From Epiperipatus broadwayi (Eukaryota; Onychophora; Udeonychophora; Euonychophora; Peripatidae), in NCBI GenBank assembly GCA_028023455.1, contig JAQFVV010000022.1, forward strand, positions 7,769,100 through 7,833,099: a DNA stretch of 64,000 nt, read 5' to 3'. The position numbers and the translations under genes are program-made. Below, piece by piece: positions 35,969 to 47,639 of this stretch (its first letter is position 1; the number at the start of each line of letters is the position of its first letter). Under the pieces are notes generated by a model, which did no database searches, was not told the DNA's origin, and worked only from the letters and a program-made list of their open reading frames with translations.

Positions 35969-36480
35969 CTCTAAACCAGGAGTGGGCAAATAGTGGCCTG
36001 AGGGCCACATGCAGCCCACTAAGAGGTTTTATGTGGCCTACCAAGACAATCAGAAAAATTTGCCTTGAACGGAGATTTCCTTCCCGTGCGCGACCAAAGA
36101 TTTGTCTCATATATTCCATTAGGATGGCCATGTCAATACACATGCAAAGTATAGATACGATGTGCAGTGCTTTTTCTAGTTGATCTGGTTAATTTCAATT
36201 TTGTCTTTGCATTAGCAAATATATACATTTCCAACTATAGTGAAACCATGAACCCTCAAAAAAAATGTAAAATCAGTGATGAATGTTGTGTGTTTAATGA
36301 AGAATGGACAAACAAATATTTTTTTGGTAATACAGGGAATAAAGCAGTGTGTTTATTGCGTCATGAAAAAAAGGTATGAATCTTCACTAACCTTCACTTC
36401 CACAAAGTGGCCCCCAATGTGGCCCTCTGCCAACCTCTGCATCTCCCAAGCCAAAACAATTGCCCACCCCTGCTCTAAAC
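35969..36480 (+). mobile_element. Non-autonomous hAT element with 8-bp TSD
   Basis: The 8-bp duplication CTCTAAAC lies at 35969-35976 and 36473-36480. The element (496 bp) starts CAGGAGTGGGCAAA and ends TTGCCCACCCCTG, imperfect terminal inverted repeats of hAT type. It keeps the start of a transposase frame (36248-36379) but no catalytic core, so it needs a transposase in trans. It is much less AT-rich than its surroundings at both ends. Confidence 0.92.
36248..36379 (+). pseudogene. hAT transposase N-terminal remnant (BED-finger side)
   Basis: The frame starts MNPQKKCKISDECCVFNEEW and continues with TNKYFFGNTGNKAVCLLRHE. The pattern F-x-x-x-W-T-x-x-Y-F-F with a following V-C-L-x-C/R is that of the N-terminus of hAT transposases related to the GTF2IRD2/SCAND3/ZBED group. 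Only one Cys of the usual pair is kept. It is cut off by an internal deletion typical of non-autonomous derivatives. Confidence 0.65.
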
Positions 36481-36599
36481 TTAAGTGATTCACTTAAGTT
36501 TTTTAAACTCTTACTGGTGGGCGAGTGCATGGAAATTTATAATATTTAAGAACTAGTGCATTATCGGAGATTGACTTTCGTTTGAATAATTTCAATGTT

Positions 36600-36834
36600 T
36601 TCAGCACTTTATAATAATAGATAGCATATTGAAGCAAATTTAACTTGTTTCCTATCAACTTTTCATAATAAATTTTAAAATATTTGTTCAAAATACAATT
36701 TTCTCATAATTTACGAAATATTATGAAAAGCAATTTGTATCATAAAATCAAAATAAAAGAAATAAAAAAAATAAATATTTTAAAATTATTAATTTTGTAT
36801 TTATTCATAAAATTTTGATAACTATTATAAACTT

Positions 36835-36866
<32 letters not shown>

Positions 36867-37800
36867 CAAAAAAATAAAAAAAAAAAATTTAATTTTTTTT
36901 TATTTATTTATTATTTTTTAATTTTTTTATTAAAAGGATGTAAATAAGTTTTAAGGTTTTTATGAGTGTTTCAGAAAAGATAAAATAATTTTAATTTAAA
37001 ATTTATAATGCACTAAGCATGCTTTCAGCAATACTGCCAAAATTATAGTGCTGTTTTATTTTGTTTTACTTTGTTATGTAATCTTGATAAATAAATTTTA
37101 AAATTGAACTTTTTGTAATACCTTTATTATATTATTCATAAAATTATAATTAAAAATGATATATTAAAAGATTTCTCTATAATAATTCATGATATTAAAA
37201 ATTAAAAATGCTTATTTAATTAATTTTTACCTTGAACTCAACTTTTCAGAATCAAATTATTTATTGATTAGGAGTTCATAAAAAGTAGGAGCACTTGAAG
37301 TGGAGAGTTGGGCTGCAAGTCCATGGGTATCATTTTTACCTGTGAACTCAACTGCACAATTATAACTTGAAGGAGCTAATATATATCATTATCTGTTTAT
37401 GTATAGTAATATATATGCACAGACATTCAAACACACACACGGACAAATATTTGTATAGATTGCTATTTTTTTTTTAAAAAAAAAATCATGGCATTTGTAT
37501 TAATTTTATCTTTTAAAAATTGTGTTTTTAACAATAATTCTTTAGAGCTTTTTAAAATTTTTATATCTTATTATAGAAATATTTGTCTTCATATAAAAAA
37601 AAAACTTATATAAAAGCATAATACCTACCATAAAACATGATTATTTACTTCTTATTAGTAGTAAAACAGTTTTTTTATGAATAATTATCAAATTAAGGGA
37701 AGTGAGTATTTAAAAAAAGTGTAATTTAAACAAAGTTTATGAAAAATTAATATCCATGATTGAAAATTGTACAATTTCTTAACTTACACAATACATAATA
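36600..37800. other. AT-rich, no recognised gene
   Basis: Apart from the poly-A run, it is AT-rich DNA with an ACACACACACGGAC patch near 37433. Nothing else was identified. Confidence 0.4.
36839..36890. repeat. Poly-A run
   Basis: A run of more than 25 A with later single C and T interruptions, followed by T-rich sequence. No clear retroposon lies upstream on the plus strand. Confidence 0.8.
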
Positions 37801-37804
37801 AAAG

Positions 37805-37995
37805 ACGTGATATGATGTGATGTATTGTGGCTTCTCCTTAAACGAAGTCAAGAATATCTCAGCAATTATGCCCAGATAAACCTGTTAGCCACTTTATTTT
37901 CCATTCTCCACTCTAAATTTTCCCATATACTGCTCCATCCCATTTCCACAACATAATCTTTGTCAACTCTCTACTTTAGTGACATCTATAGTAAA
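37805..37995 (-). mobile_element. Family B LINE 3' end, second copy
   Basis: The minus strand reads TTGACAAAGATTATGTTGTG, GGAAATGGGATGGAGCAG, then the 3' UTR TGCTGAGATATTCTTGACTT and GGAGAAGCCACAATACATCA, matching 29315-29470. Heavily 5'-truncated (under 200 bp). Confidence 0.75.
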
Positions 37996-37999
37996 TTTG

Positions 38000-39355
38000 A
38001 ATAATCATTTATTACTAAATGGTAATGCATTTAAATTTCCATTTCCAGACTAATTTCTTACTTTTGCTTTTATGAGTGAAGCATGGGATTCAAAATTGAA
38101 AATAATACAGTTATGCATCTAGAAATCTTCTTTCATTTGAATAAAAAAATGGACTTTAAAAATGTTTGCTAGATGCATAGGTATATTACTTTGAGTCCTA
38201 AGCCTCTCTAAAAAGTCAAAGCTAAAAAAACAGTTTAGGTAGAGATTTCAGTGCAATAGCACCTGGAAAGCACTGAATACTCAAGCGTATTGTAAGGGGC
38301 ACTAGAATAGAGAGCATCTTATTTTATTGTAGAATAACATAGCTACTGCTATTTGAAAACGTATTAAAACAAAATAATATTTCAAGATCATATATATTTT
38401 ATATTATTTTAAACCATGACTTGAAAATAGCAGATTATACTATAGTATTTGAATAACAGACAAAAAAAAAAATCAAATATAGTTTCAAAGAACATAAATG
38501 CCCTAAAATTTTTGTTCTAATCCATTAGTATTTGAAGAAAGCTTAGAATAAAATAAAAGTCCAGAATAGTTAATGGGTTTGAATACAAGGAATGCTTAGC
38601 TACTTCCTTTTGTTCTATTATAAATCTGCATAAGCATGTTTTGACCTGAATGGACACTTTTATAATAAAAGCAATGAATCATTATTTGGTGTGTATCTTA
38701 AGTGACCCGTTGTGAAGAATTAACGAAAAAAAAGTTTTATTCATGCATTTAAATTAAAATTGTAACATCAGTTTAAATGAAAAACATCAGCTTTAATTTC
38801 TTATTTCTAGACTGCACAAATAAAATGATTGTTTTTTAAAAGTGAAGTCAATAAATTTCAACATTGATTAGAAATAATAAAGTATATTAAGAGTCTATGC
38901 TTTAATATATTTACTTCTCTGACTTTCTTTTTTCACTCTTTATCACTCAGACATAGTTGTTTTACAATTTTATTACTTTAGATCTAATTATAAAATTATA
39001 AGCTTTAACGCAGACTAAAATGTAATAATAGATATATTCAGGCCTCTTTTTTTTTTTAATAAAAAAAATGTCGGAACTCACTTCTTATCAAGCTTTTTAC
39101 TAAAGAAAATTATATTCAAATATCATTTAGATGAAATTTAAAGCAGCTTTTTCAATACTATGAAGCAAATAAAAAAATTAAAATTTAGCATAATTTTTTT
39201 TTAGACATGTCAAATCTAAAGTTAAATAAACAAATACAAATATACAACTTATAACTAAATGCAAAATGAAATTGTAAAACTTTATATAATTGAATAAAAG
39301 TTTATAGTGAATTCCAAAGTTTTATCCAATTCTCACCTGACAAATTGCCTTGATT
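38000..39355. other. No recognised feature
   Basis: AT-rich DNA lacking conserved frames or identified repeats; A/T runs occur near 38463 and 39050. Confidence 0.4.
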
Positions 39356-39359
39356 CATT

Positions 39360-41290
39360 TTCTTAGTGTTAGTGTCTATGGCTGAATGACGTCCTCTGAG
39401 TAACCACAGATCAACATATTTTGAAGGATCAAAAAGTATCATAGGTGGTCTGATGAGTTTGATGAGCAAAAGTGCCTAAACTGTTTTGATCTTCAGTGAA
39501 AATCTTGTTGGGATAATAATTACATTCATTTGTGAAAACCTGTCTTCACATTTACTTGAAGAAATGGCAATAGAATTCAGAGCATATATCAAATGCAGTA
39601 GTTTTTCAGGATATGTCTTTTCAAGAATGTATTAACGAAATCCATGAATCATTTCATTTAGCTGTAGTCTGATTGTCATGTTTCTAATTTCCATCTCTCC
39701 AAATGTCAACTGAATATCAATATCTTCAGATCAATATTTTTGGTCAAGTATGTGATCCAAAGTGCAAATTCAACATCTTTGTTATCTAGCATTCTTTTTT
39801 CAACTGACTCTTTCAACATGGTATAAAATATTTTTGGGTCAATAGGAGGATCATTTTTTGAGACTTTTGCATGAAGTGAAACTCCACAAAAATGCAGATG
39901 TGTATAGAAGCTACAGCACAGTTATAAAAAGGTCCAAAATTCTGTTTTCTTTCTTCAAAACCTTGGACTAGTGCATTTATTTTTCGATTTGCAATATAAA
40001 GGTTCACATTGTGATTTTGTAGGTCCAAACTTAGTTCTGAGAATTATCTTGGAGAGCACCACACATCAATACTAGCTCCAATAAAAAGACTGTAGTTGTT
40101 ATTCTTTACTTTAAGCTATCATAAGTACATTTATTATCTCTTGTAGGTTCATTCATTACTTCTTCAAAATGATGCATAACAGACTCAAAATTATTCCATA
40201 TAGCTGAAACTGAATGAAATCTAGATATCACCCATCTAGTACTTAAAACTCTTCCAGTTTTTAGCAGATCAACACCTTGTAATTCTGCATATTTATGTAA
40301 CTATTATTTTTCATCAACACATGGTATAAACACAAAGTTTATTAATAAATGATTTGAATCTATTGATCCTTGAAATTTTCTTTACAACATCACACTGATA
40401 ATTCTAATCTATGATTAGCACAATGCTAAACTATTATGGAAGGAAATTTTTATATCAGCAATTCTTTCATTCCACTTTTACTTCCTAACATCACAACAAT
40501 GTCATTGCATCCTACTAAAATTAAATATATCTTTAAAATAATCTTCTATCATCCCATAACATTCAAGACATTGGAGTAAGGATTCAATATTCCTTTTGCC
40601 ATTATGTTTTCAAGTTTTATGAAGTTTAAAAATAAATTAATCAGTGAATTCATTTCAACACTTTCAATACAGCATCGAACAAACAGAATAACTGTTGTTT
40701 TTTTGGTTAAGGTAAGTGATTCATCAATTAACAATGAAATTATATTTTTTGATTGATAATTTCTTGAAATAAATTTTTTCTCATTTCATCACTTATATGA
40801 TTCACAATATTAAAGCATGGGTTTGTCGAATGAAGATTATGACCCATTTCAATTTCATTCAGTTCTTGCAGATCAATTTCACTTCTAAAAGTAGAGAATG
40901 ATTGATTTTCCTTTGCTACTTTATATGCAACTTGAAAATTTTTTGCTGATATTACTTTTTCACAAGATAATGATTTTAAAAAATCTTTCAATTTTCTTTT
41001 TTCAGCTTCAAAAATAATTTTTACCAGTGCTTTCTGTGCAGCAGATTCTCTATGATTGAAAATTTTTTTCCGAAGTGAGTTCAATTATAACTTCCTATCT
41101 TTCCCAGAATATATGATTTCATTGTTGGCCCATTTTTTTTAGAAATTTTCACTCCATCATCAATTCACTTCCAAGAGTTTTAATGTTTCTGCAAAGTGTG
41201 CAGCCAAGTTTCATTTTGTGTATGTTCAGCCATTCATTTTTTGAGCAAAAAATCATTTTTTTGATTCAATGACTAGCAATTCAACCAATC
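39360..41290 (-). pseudogene. hAT transposase pseudogene, KIAA1586-like
   Basis: In order on the minus strand: EWLNIHKMKLGCTLC with KLGCTLCRNI (zinc-finger-like N-terminus, about 41245-41180), LRKKIFNHRESAAQKAL and FQVAYKVAKENQSF (41084-40740), LLIDESLTLTKKT (40740-40700; the Asp of the first hAT catalytic motif), HCANHRLELSV (about 40426-40395, the second conserved hAT block) and NHNVNLYIANRKINAL (40020-39960, C-terminal dimerisation side). Each block is split by stops or frameshifts; at least six frame changes occur. KIAA1586 is a mammalian protein derived from this transposase type, and similar transposases are common in invertebrates. Terminal repeats were not found. Dead element. Confidence 0.8.
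40740..41084 (-). pseudogene. Best preserved part of the hAT transposase pseudogene (114 aa)
   Basis: An open stretch with the SLRKKIFNHRESAAQKAL block, then helical Lys/Glu-rich sequence, AYKVAKENQSFSTF, LQELNEIEMG and INIVNHISDEMRK-like sequence. It ends one frame change before the IDES catalytic block (40734-40549). Confidence 0.75.
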
Positions 41291-41299
41291 ATTTTGAGT

Positions 41300-43028
41300 T
41301 CAGCATAGCACCTGTCAACTTGCACCAATATTACCATATTTTCTGTCATTGTTTTGGACTTTTTATTAGTGGGACTGGCGGTTGAGAAGTAACTAGAAAT
41401 ATTTTTCATTTTTAGACTTGGGGTAAACTTTTACACTAATAAATAAATAAAATAAAAATAATGTCAAATTTATGTAAAAATGAAGAAATTAATTAAATAT
41501 TCCACACATTGTCAATCACTACACAAGTGCATTCAATCACAAATGTCAGGCGTTACTGGCTGTACATGCATTGCTGCAATCAATAATTGACGAGTGACCA
41601 ATGGGGATGTGGACAAGTTCACTTCCCATTGCATGAGAGTGCCAATTTCGAATCCATCCATATTTTATCTGATTCATTAAACACCATATTTTTTTTATTT
41701 GTTTGAATTATATAAATAAGGATTGTAATTTTATAGGTGCAATACCGTTTCATCTAATTAGCAAAATTACACTAAAAAAGATGCCAAAATACTATTCTAC
41801 CACATTACATGACAAAAACGTCCTGGATATACTATATATAAAAGCTTTTCTTTATACATTCTTTGCATATCTATTACTTTAGATCTAATAAAAATGCAAT
41901 ATAAATCAATTTACCTGACTGTTTATATACAATGTATCTCAGTCAAAAAGGAACTGGTTTTATAAGCTATCTGCAATACCCATCCATGTATGTGTCACAC
42001 AATGATAGTTTAACTATTAACTACAAATATTTTAAGATATTAGAAGTTTTAGATCAGGATTTATCATGTAAAATATGACAGTATATTTCATACCATTGTA
42101 GATTGTTTTCAATACTGTTATGGCTTTATTGCAACATACAGTCTGAATCATTTCAAACTTTTCAGTGAAAGGGTTGTCTAATTTAAAACAAAATTTAACA
42201 TTAGTATTAGTTCATTATGGAATAGGGTATAAAAGATATTGCCATGTTTCATACCATAACTCATTTTCCAGGCATACATTGATTTAGAGATGGCATTACA
42301 GACAGTTTGGAGAAAGAATCAATCACTGTCCACTTTTCAAAGCAAACACAAAAATAATTTTTAGGAGACAAAGAAACATTCAAGCATAATCTACATTAAA
42401 TTTAATTAAACATCTTACATCATTATTCAATCAAAAAGCAGATGAAAATGGAAGTAATTCGGTCAATGTCCTAAATTATTTATTAGGCAAGCAATTATGT
42501 ACAATGACATTTGAGAGATTTAACATCAATTTCATGGCAAGATTTCTATACTTTGATGCAAATTAGTCTCACACAATATTCACAAGACAGAATCTATAAG
42601 ATGGGGATTTTATAGCACTATATCAATGGGTTTCCATCCATTACCCAAGATTATAGTAGATGGCTCTGGAATAAGGTGAAGCTGAATAAACATGTTACTG
42701 ACATGATAGTTTATCATCATTTTCATAAAAATTTTTGATCTCTTCTTTCTCCAAAAAGCAATAATAAATATAAGTGGGAGTAGTAGTATTTTTATATATA
42801 TCAAATGGTTTGTTAATGTTGTGAAGTGTTATTTTAAAGATAAGGAAGTTGTTTTGTTTTGTATTATTATGCAGTTATAATAGCTTTTAGACTTCTTCAA
42901 CAAATCTTCCATAGATAAATAGCAAAGGAAAATATATTGCTACTAGACTTTCCAATTGCTGGATAGGAGTTTTTCAATCCTTATTTTATTCTCTAGCTAA
43001 GCAAAGTTAAATATCCATTTACTGACTA
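41300..43028. other. No recognised gene
   Basis: A less AT-rich patch at 41540-41660 lies upstream of the hAT pseudogene and could be its 5' flank; no terminal repeat was confirmed. The rest is AT-rich without identifiable features. Confidence 0.35.
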
Positions 43029-43277
43029 ATATGTTCTTAATAAATTTAACACAGAAAGTGATCATCGATTAGTAACATGTGAGATACATGTTAATGCAAA
43101 ACTAGAGAGACAAAAATTATTAAGAAAAACAATATTTACAGTTGATATTCCTAATCTTCAGAAACATTCTAATGAATTTAAATTAGAACTTACAAATCGG
43201 TTTCAAGTATTAATAGATTTTGAACATGATTCAGATTTGAATGACATTAATAGGAAAATAACTGATACACTTTTAAA

Positions 43278-44045
43278 ACTGCAACAAAGATATCTGGTAG
43301 AAAAAAGCAGCAATTGGCCAATAAAATTTCTACTGAGACTAGAGAATTAATGAAAAAAAGAAGGAATATGAGGATATACAACAATGATGCATTAAAAAAG
43401 ATTGAATATCTCGAATTTTGTAAAATGGTGCGGAAAAGAGTTGAAAATGATATAAGAAAGTATAACTGTGAACTAGCAAGGAAAGCTGTAGAAGAGAATA
43501 AGAGTCTAAAGAGTGTAAAACAACATTTTGGTATTGGTAGGAAATTTATATCTGCAATAAGAAAAAAAGATGGCATTATTACTAGAAAGAGAGATGACAT
43601 CACAAAATGTGTAGAAGACTTCTATCAAGAATTATATAGTTTTATAGAACAAATGCCTCCTATACCTATTATATCTTCCGAATTGTGCAGAATTTTGAAT
43701 GAGGAAGTGAGACATGCAATTAAATTTATGAAGAAAGGGAAGGCTCCAGGTAATGATAGAATTATAATTGATATATTAAAAGAAGCAGGTGAAGAAATAG
43801 AATTTTTTTTAGCAAAGTTATATACCAAATGTCTAAATGATAAAGATGTACCAGATGATTGGAAGAATACGGTAATAATATTAATATTTAAAAAAGGTGA
43901 TAAAGAAGATATTAGAAATTGTAGACCTATCAGCCTTTTATCAGTTTTATACAATTTTTTTTACCAAGATAATTACAATTCACCTATAGAGAACATTGGA
44001 TACCAAGAGAACAAGCTATATTTAAAAGTGGTTTTAGTACAGTAG
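43278..44045 (+). pseudogene. RTE-like LINE linker and RT N-terminal half
   Basis: From 43314 a 243-aa frame carries a Lys/Glu-rich helical linker, [17 protein letters not shown], then [12 protein letters not shown] and RPISLLS (RT fingers). It is in the -1 frame relative to the endonuclease tail (43081 onward), and the switch would occur at TTTAAAA (43272-43278). The frame is lost again near 43945, after SLLSVLYNF. Confidence 0.85.
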
Positions 44046-44054
44046 ATCATATCC

Positions 44055-44920
44055 AGGTATTGAGAGAAGTTATAGAAAGGACAAATGAATATGAGTTGCC
44101 ATTATGCTTAGGATTTGTGGATTATAAAAAGGCATTTGATTCTATAAACATTTCTTCAGTGATTAAAGCATTGGATTATTAAGGTGTAGATCCAGGATAT
44201 TGTCATATTTTAAAGAATATTTATAAATATGCAACAGCACCAATTAGATTACATAATGATAGTAGGAAAATCAAAATTGAAAAAGATGTAAGGCAGGGTG
44301 ACTCCTTATCTCCAAAACTTTTTACAGCAGTGCTGCAAGAAGTATTTTGTGGATTAAAATGGGAAGCTAAAGGAGTAAAAGTAAATGGAGATTATTTAAG
44401 TCATTTAGATTTTGCAGATGATGTAGTTGTTTTTGCAAATAATGCTTTAGAGCTACAGGAAATGTTGCATGAATTATCAGATGAAAGTAGGAAAGTAGGA
44501 CTAAAGATAAATGTTAGAAAGACTAAAGTAATGTTTAATAGATTTTCTCAAAATATGAAAATAAAGATTGATTATGATGAGTTAGAAGTTAACAGTTACA
44601 AATACCTTGGTCAGATTATTAATACAGATGGAAACATAATGGATAAAATTAATCATAGAATTAAACTTGGTTGGAGTGCTTTTGGTAGAAATAACTTGAT
44701 ACTAAAAGGAAATATGCCTATGTGTTTGAAAAGAAAAGTTTTGAATAAATGTGTTTTGCCAGTTCTTACTTATGGATCTGAGACTTGGACACTTAATAGA
44801 AGAGCAATACAGATACTTCATACCACTCAAAGAAGTATGGAGAGATGCATGTTGGGAGTAACAAGAAGAGATCGAAAACGCAATGTATGTATGGGTAAGA
44901 GAACAAACAGGTGTTACTGA
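44055..44920 (+). pseudogene. RTE-like LINE RT palm and C-terminal part
   Basis: Contains FVDYKKAFDSI (motif A), VRQGDSLSPKLFTAVLQE (motif B), LDFADDVVVFA (motif C with both catalytic Asp), VGLKINVRKTKVMF (motif D), KYLGQIINTDGN and VLTYGSETWTLNRR. A stop interrupts after VIKALDY near 44180. The frame from 44330 is open for 196 aa until a frameshift after RDRKRNV. The polymerase active site is intact, unlike the copies at 14764 and 60415. Confidence 0.88.
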
Positions 44921-45189
44921 CCTCATTGAAAAAATTAAAAGACAAGTGAAGTTGGGCTGGACCTATTGCTAGATGAGATGATAATAGATGGACAATTGAA
45001 ATTTTAAACGGGATTTCAAGAGATTGTAAAAGACCCAGAAAGAGACCACATGTGAGATGGATGGATGAAATAAAGTGTGCAGGGGTGATGTGGAAAAGAT
45101 AAGTTAAAGTTAGAAAAAGATGAATTGAACTTGGAAAGACCTTCATCCTGCAGTGGATTGATAATGATTGATGATGATGATTGAGAGAT

Positions 45190-45850
45190 TAGTTGTTGGC
45201 TATGAGCTAACTAATTTCTTAATCCTGATTGCGATATATTAATAAATTAATATTTTTTTAATTAATACTTTTATTTAATTGTATTTTAAGAAACTCAAAA
45301 TGATTAGGGAAGTCAGTAATAAATAATAATTTATATTTAAGGTACTTGCACATATTTAAAAATAATTTTTATTGGTTGAGTTCTTTAAATATATGTAAAT
45401 ATTTAATGTGCAGAGTTATCCATTTATAATTACTTAATTAGAAAACACATTATCTAGAACAGTAACAAATGGAAGCCTCTGCCCCAGGTCACTAGTTGGC
45501 TTTCATTGGCTACTGTTTTAAAAATAAAGTGCTTTCTAATTAAATAATTATAAATGTATAAATCCACACATTAAATATTTACACCTAAACAACCTTTAAT
45601 AATATTGTAATGTATATATAATTAAAATATTTTCATAGACTTAAGATGTAAACATTGAAATTATAATGAACATTTTTCATGTATTAAACTAGAATAAACT
45701 TTCAGTCTTGCATCTTAGCTGAAGATTTTATCTAGTTTAATACATTAAAAATTTTCTATTATAATTTTGAGGATCTGTATTTTAGCTAAACATAAATGAG
45801 ACAAATGTTACTGTTAATAACTAGTTACTTAAACACCTCATAGTTGAAGA
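45190..45850. other. No recognised feature
   Basis: AT-rich DNA. The phrases TAATTATAAATG and CACATTAAATATT near 45415-45435 and 45545-45580 look like a weak inverted pair; nothing else was identified. Confidence 0.35.
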
Positions 45851-45853
45851 TTT

Positions 45854-46270
45854 ATTCTAATTTAATACAGGCAAAACTCTCCATACAGTAGTGCCACTCA
45901 GTGCCAACCAGAGTAATCAATGGATGCCAGAAAGCTTGTGCATAAAATCTCTTATCTAGTGCCTACTCATCCAATATCCCCAGACATAATAATATCCTCA
46001 TCAGTTAGAATCTAATGCAACCCTCCAGCAGCCACCTCAGATCCAAAGCTCCTCACTAATGAAGGCCACAAGCCAGAAACTAGTCTGGGGATATTGGATG
46101 AGTAGGCACTAGATAGGGATTTTATGCACAAGCCTTCTGGCATCCATTGATTACTCTGGTTGACACTGAGTGACACTACTGTATGGAGAGTTTTGCCTGT
46201 TTTAATAACAGTAATGTGCTAGCATAAGAAATAATGATCATGTGATGTTTAGTGATTCTAATTTAATACA
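45854..46270. mobile_element. Family A fold-back retroposon with 16-bp TSD (A7)
   Basis: ATTCTAATTTAATACA occurs at 45854-45869 and 46255-46270, a perfect 16-bp duplication. The insert starts GGCAAAACTCTCCATACAG and its right half is the inverted family (GGAGAGTTTTGCCTG at 46185-46199), followed by the usual 3' end GATCATGTGATGTTTAGTG. The arms are about 130 bp around a centre with CTCATCAGTTAGAATCTAAT. Confidence 0.9.
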
Positions 46271-46274
46271 TGGA

Positions 46275-47635
46275 AAATTAGCATTTTAATTTTAAGGTTT
46301 ACATCTTAAGTTCATAAAAACATATAATTTAATATATATTATATAACTCTCATAGAAAATTTTTTAATTACTGTTGGAGATTCAGAACTGTTGTAAATTT
46401 TGAAATCTCATTTATAAAAAGAATCTGGTATGATTTATTATTCATATACAATCTTGAATACTAAACTAAAAACAACCATCTTTTAGCTTAAAATAAATCA
46501 GATAAATGCTATTATTAATTAGTAGATCATGTGATTAAGTTTGGAATATTGATTTTAATAAGTTGTTGCGTGATTATGTCATATCTAAAGATTTATTTTA
46601 GTTTAATATATCTATAAAAATTCCCATTACAATGTTAATGTTTAATTACATAAAAATGTTTAACTTAATATATATATTGAAAGATCTTGTGGAAGAAAAT
46701 GAATCTTCACACATGCGCTATTAGATTGATTTATTAATTTTACATGCACTTATCCATCAATAAGTGTTTTAAAAACATAATTAAATCACTTATACTTAGA
46801 GCTTGTTCTTATGTGAACCAATATCCATTGACCATGATTAAATCAGGACCTAATCTTATTATGAGCCAGATATTTCACTTCACGTGCAAATTTAGTTTAT
46901 ATATTTCAGGAAAGAAAAAGTTTCTCTTTTTTAAATATCTATGACTTTGAATTATATTAGTCTGAACATATGTAAATAAATAATTTAACATATGCAAATC
47001 TTTAGAAGAAAATGAACCTTTACACATGCACTTTTGGATTGCTATAATACATATAAATTTATAATTAACTGTTAAAAATCAAAATTTAATGGCTATTTAA
47101 AAGTTTTTCTGTTATTCTCATTACTTTTTTCAAACAATGAACTTATTCCATCATTTTAGATCATTAATTATTTTTTTCTTTTGTTTTCTTTTATTGCCTT
47201 AACATTCATTTATCTCTAAATATATAGCCAATCCAATTTCTTTTCCATTTTATTAATAATTTCATTTACTTCTTTTATCAATTCAACACTTATAATCCAA
47301 TTTTCCAACTTCTATTTTGTATTATTTATTCAAATCCTGATCTCAAAAGCTTTCAATATTTTTAATAAATTGTTCTAATTGTTTAAGTTTCTGCTATACT
47401 CCAGACAAAGCATTTAATAATTTTTTTGTAAAATTTATCAAAAAACCTATTTATTGTTCATTGCATTTTTAAAATACTAATCCTTTTTAATTATACTATC
47501 TATAAATATCATTTTTAATATTTATTAACTCTAAATATGACTTTTTACAAATATTAGTATTAATAATTTTGTTAAGTTCATTATCAGGAGCAAATTAGAT
47601 GGCCATTTTTGGACTCATTGTTAAAAATTCATATA
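46275..47635. other. No recognised feature
   Basis: AT-rich DNA. The plus frame 46744-46944 (66 aa) has no recognised domain. The phrases GAAAATGAATCTTCACACATG near 46695 and GAAAATGAACCTTTACACATG near 47010 are a short direct echo. Confidence 0.35.
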
Positions 47636-47639
47636 TCAA

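Larger units (their letters stand above)
35808..36597. repeat. Fold-back element carrying a nested hAT insertion
   Basis: The left arm (35808-35930) and right arm (about 36480-36597) are reverse complements over about 115 bp: TTGAAATTATTCAAATGG, GTCAATCTCTGATAATGCAC, ATATTATAAATTTCCA and AACTTAAGTGAATCACTTAA pair with their right-hand counterparts. A second small palindrome (TAGAGCATACATTC with its complement) lies at about 35925-35976. The hAT element 35977-36472 sits at the inner edge of the right arm. Confidence 0.85.
43031..45184 (+). mobile_element. RTE-like LINE, 5'-truncated, best preserved RT (copy 3)
   Basis: Starts abruptly inside the endonuclease C-terminus (LNKF, SDHRLV near 43060) and continues through the linker, RT, C-terminal domain and 3' UTR, ending ATCCTGCAGTGGATTG and a short (GAT)n tail at 45168-45183. 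5' truncation with an intact 3' end is typical of target-primed reverse transcription. Very similar to 14764-17940 over shared parts. It has at least two frame changes (near 43275 and 43945), a stop near 44180 and a frameshift near 44890, so it is not active as read. Confidence 0.88.

Noticed and set aside
35955-36488. Short frames on both strands inside the hAT element
   Set aside because: Only 36248-36379 shows a recognisable transposase N-terminus; the others are shadows or read through non-coding termini.
36839-36890. Poly-A run as the tail of a retroposon
   Set aside because: No SINE or LINE 3' end is recognisable immediately upstream.
43247-45146. Minus-strand frames opposite the LINE at 43031
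   Set aside because: Antisense shadows; the plus strand carries conserved RT motifs.
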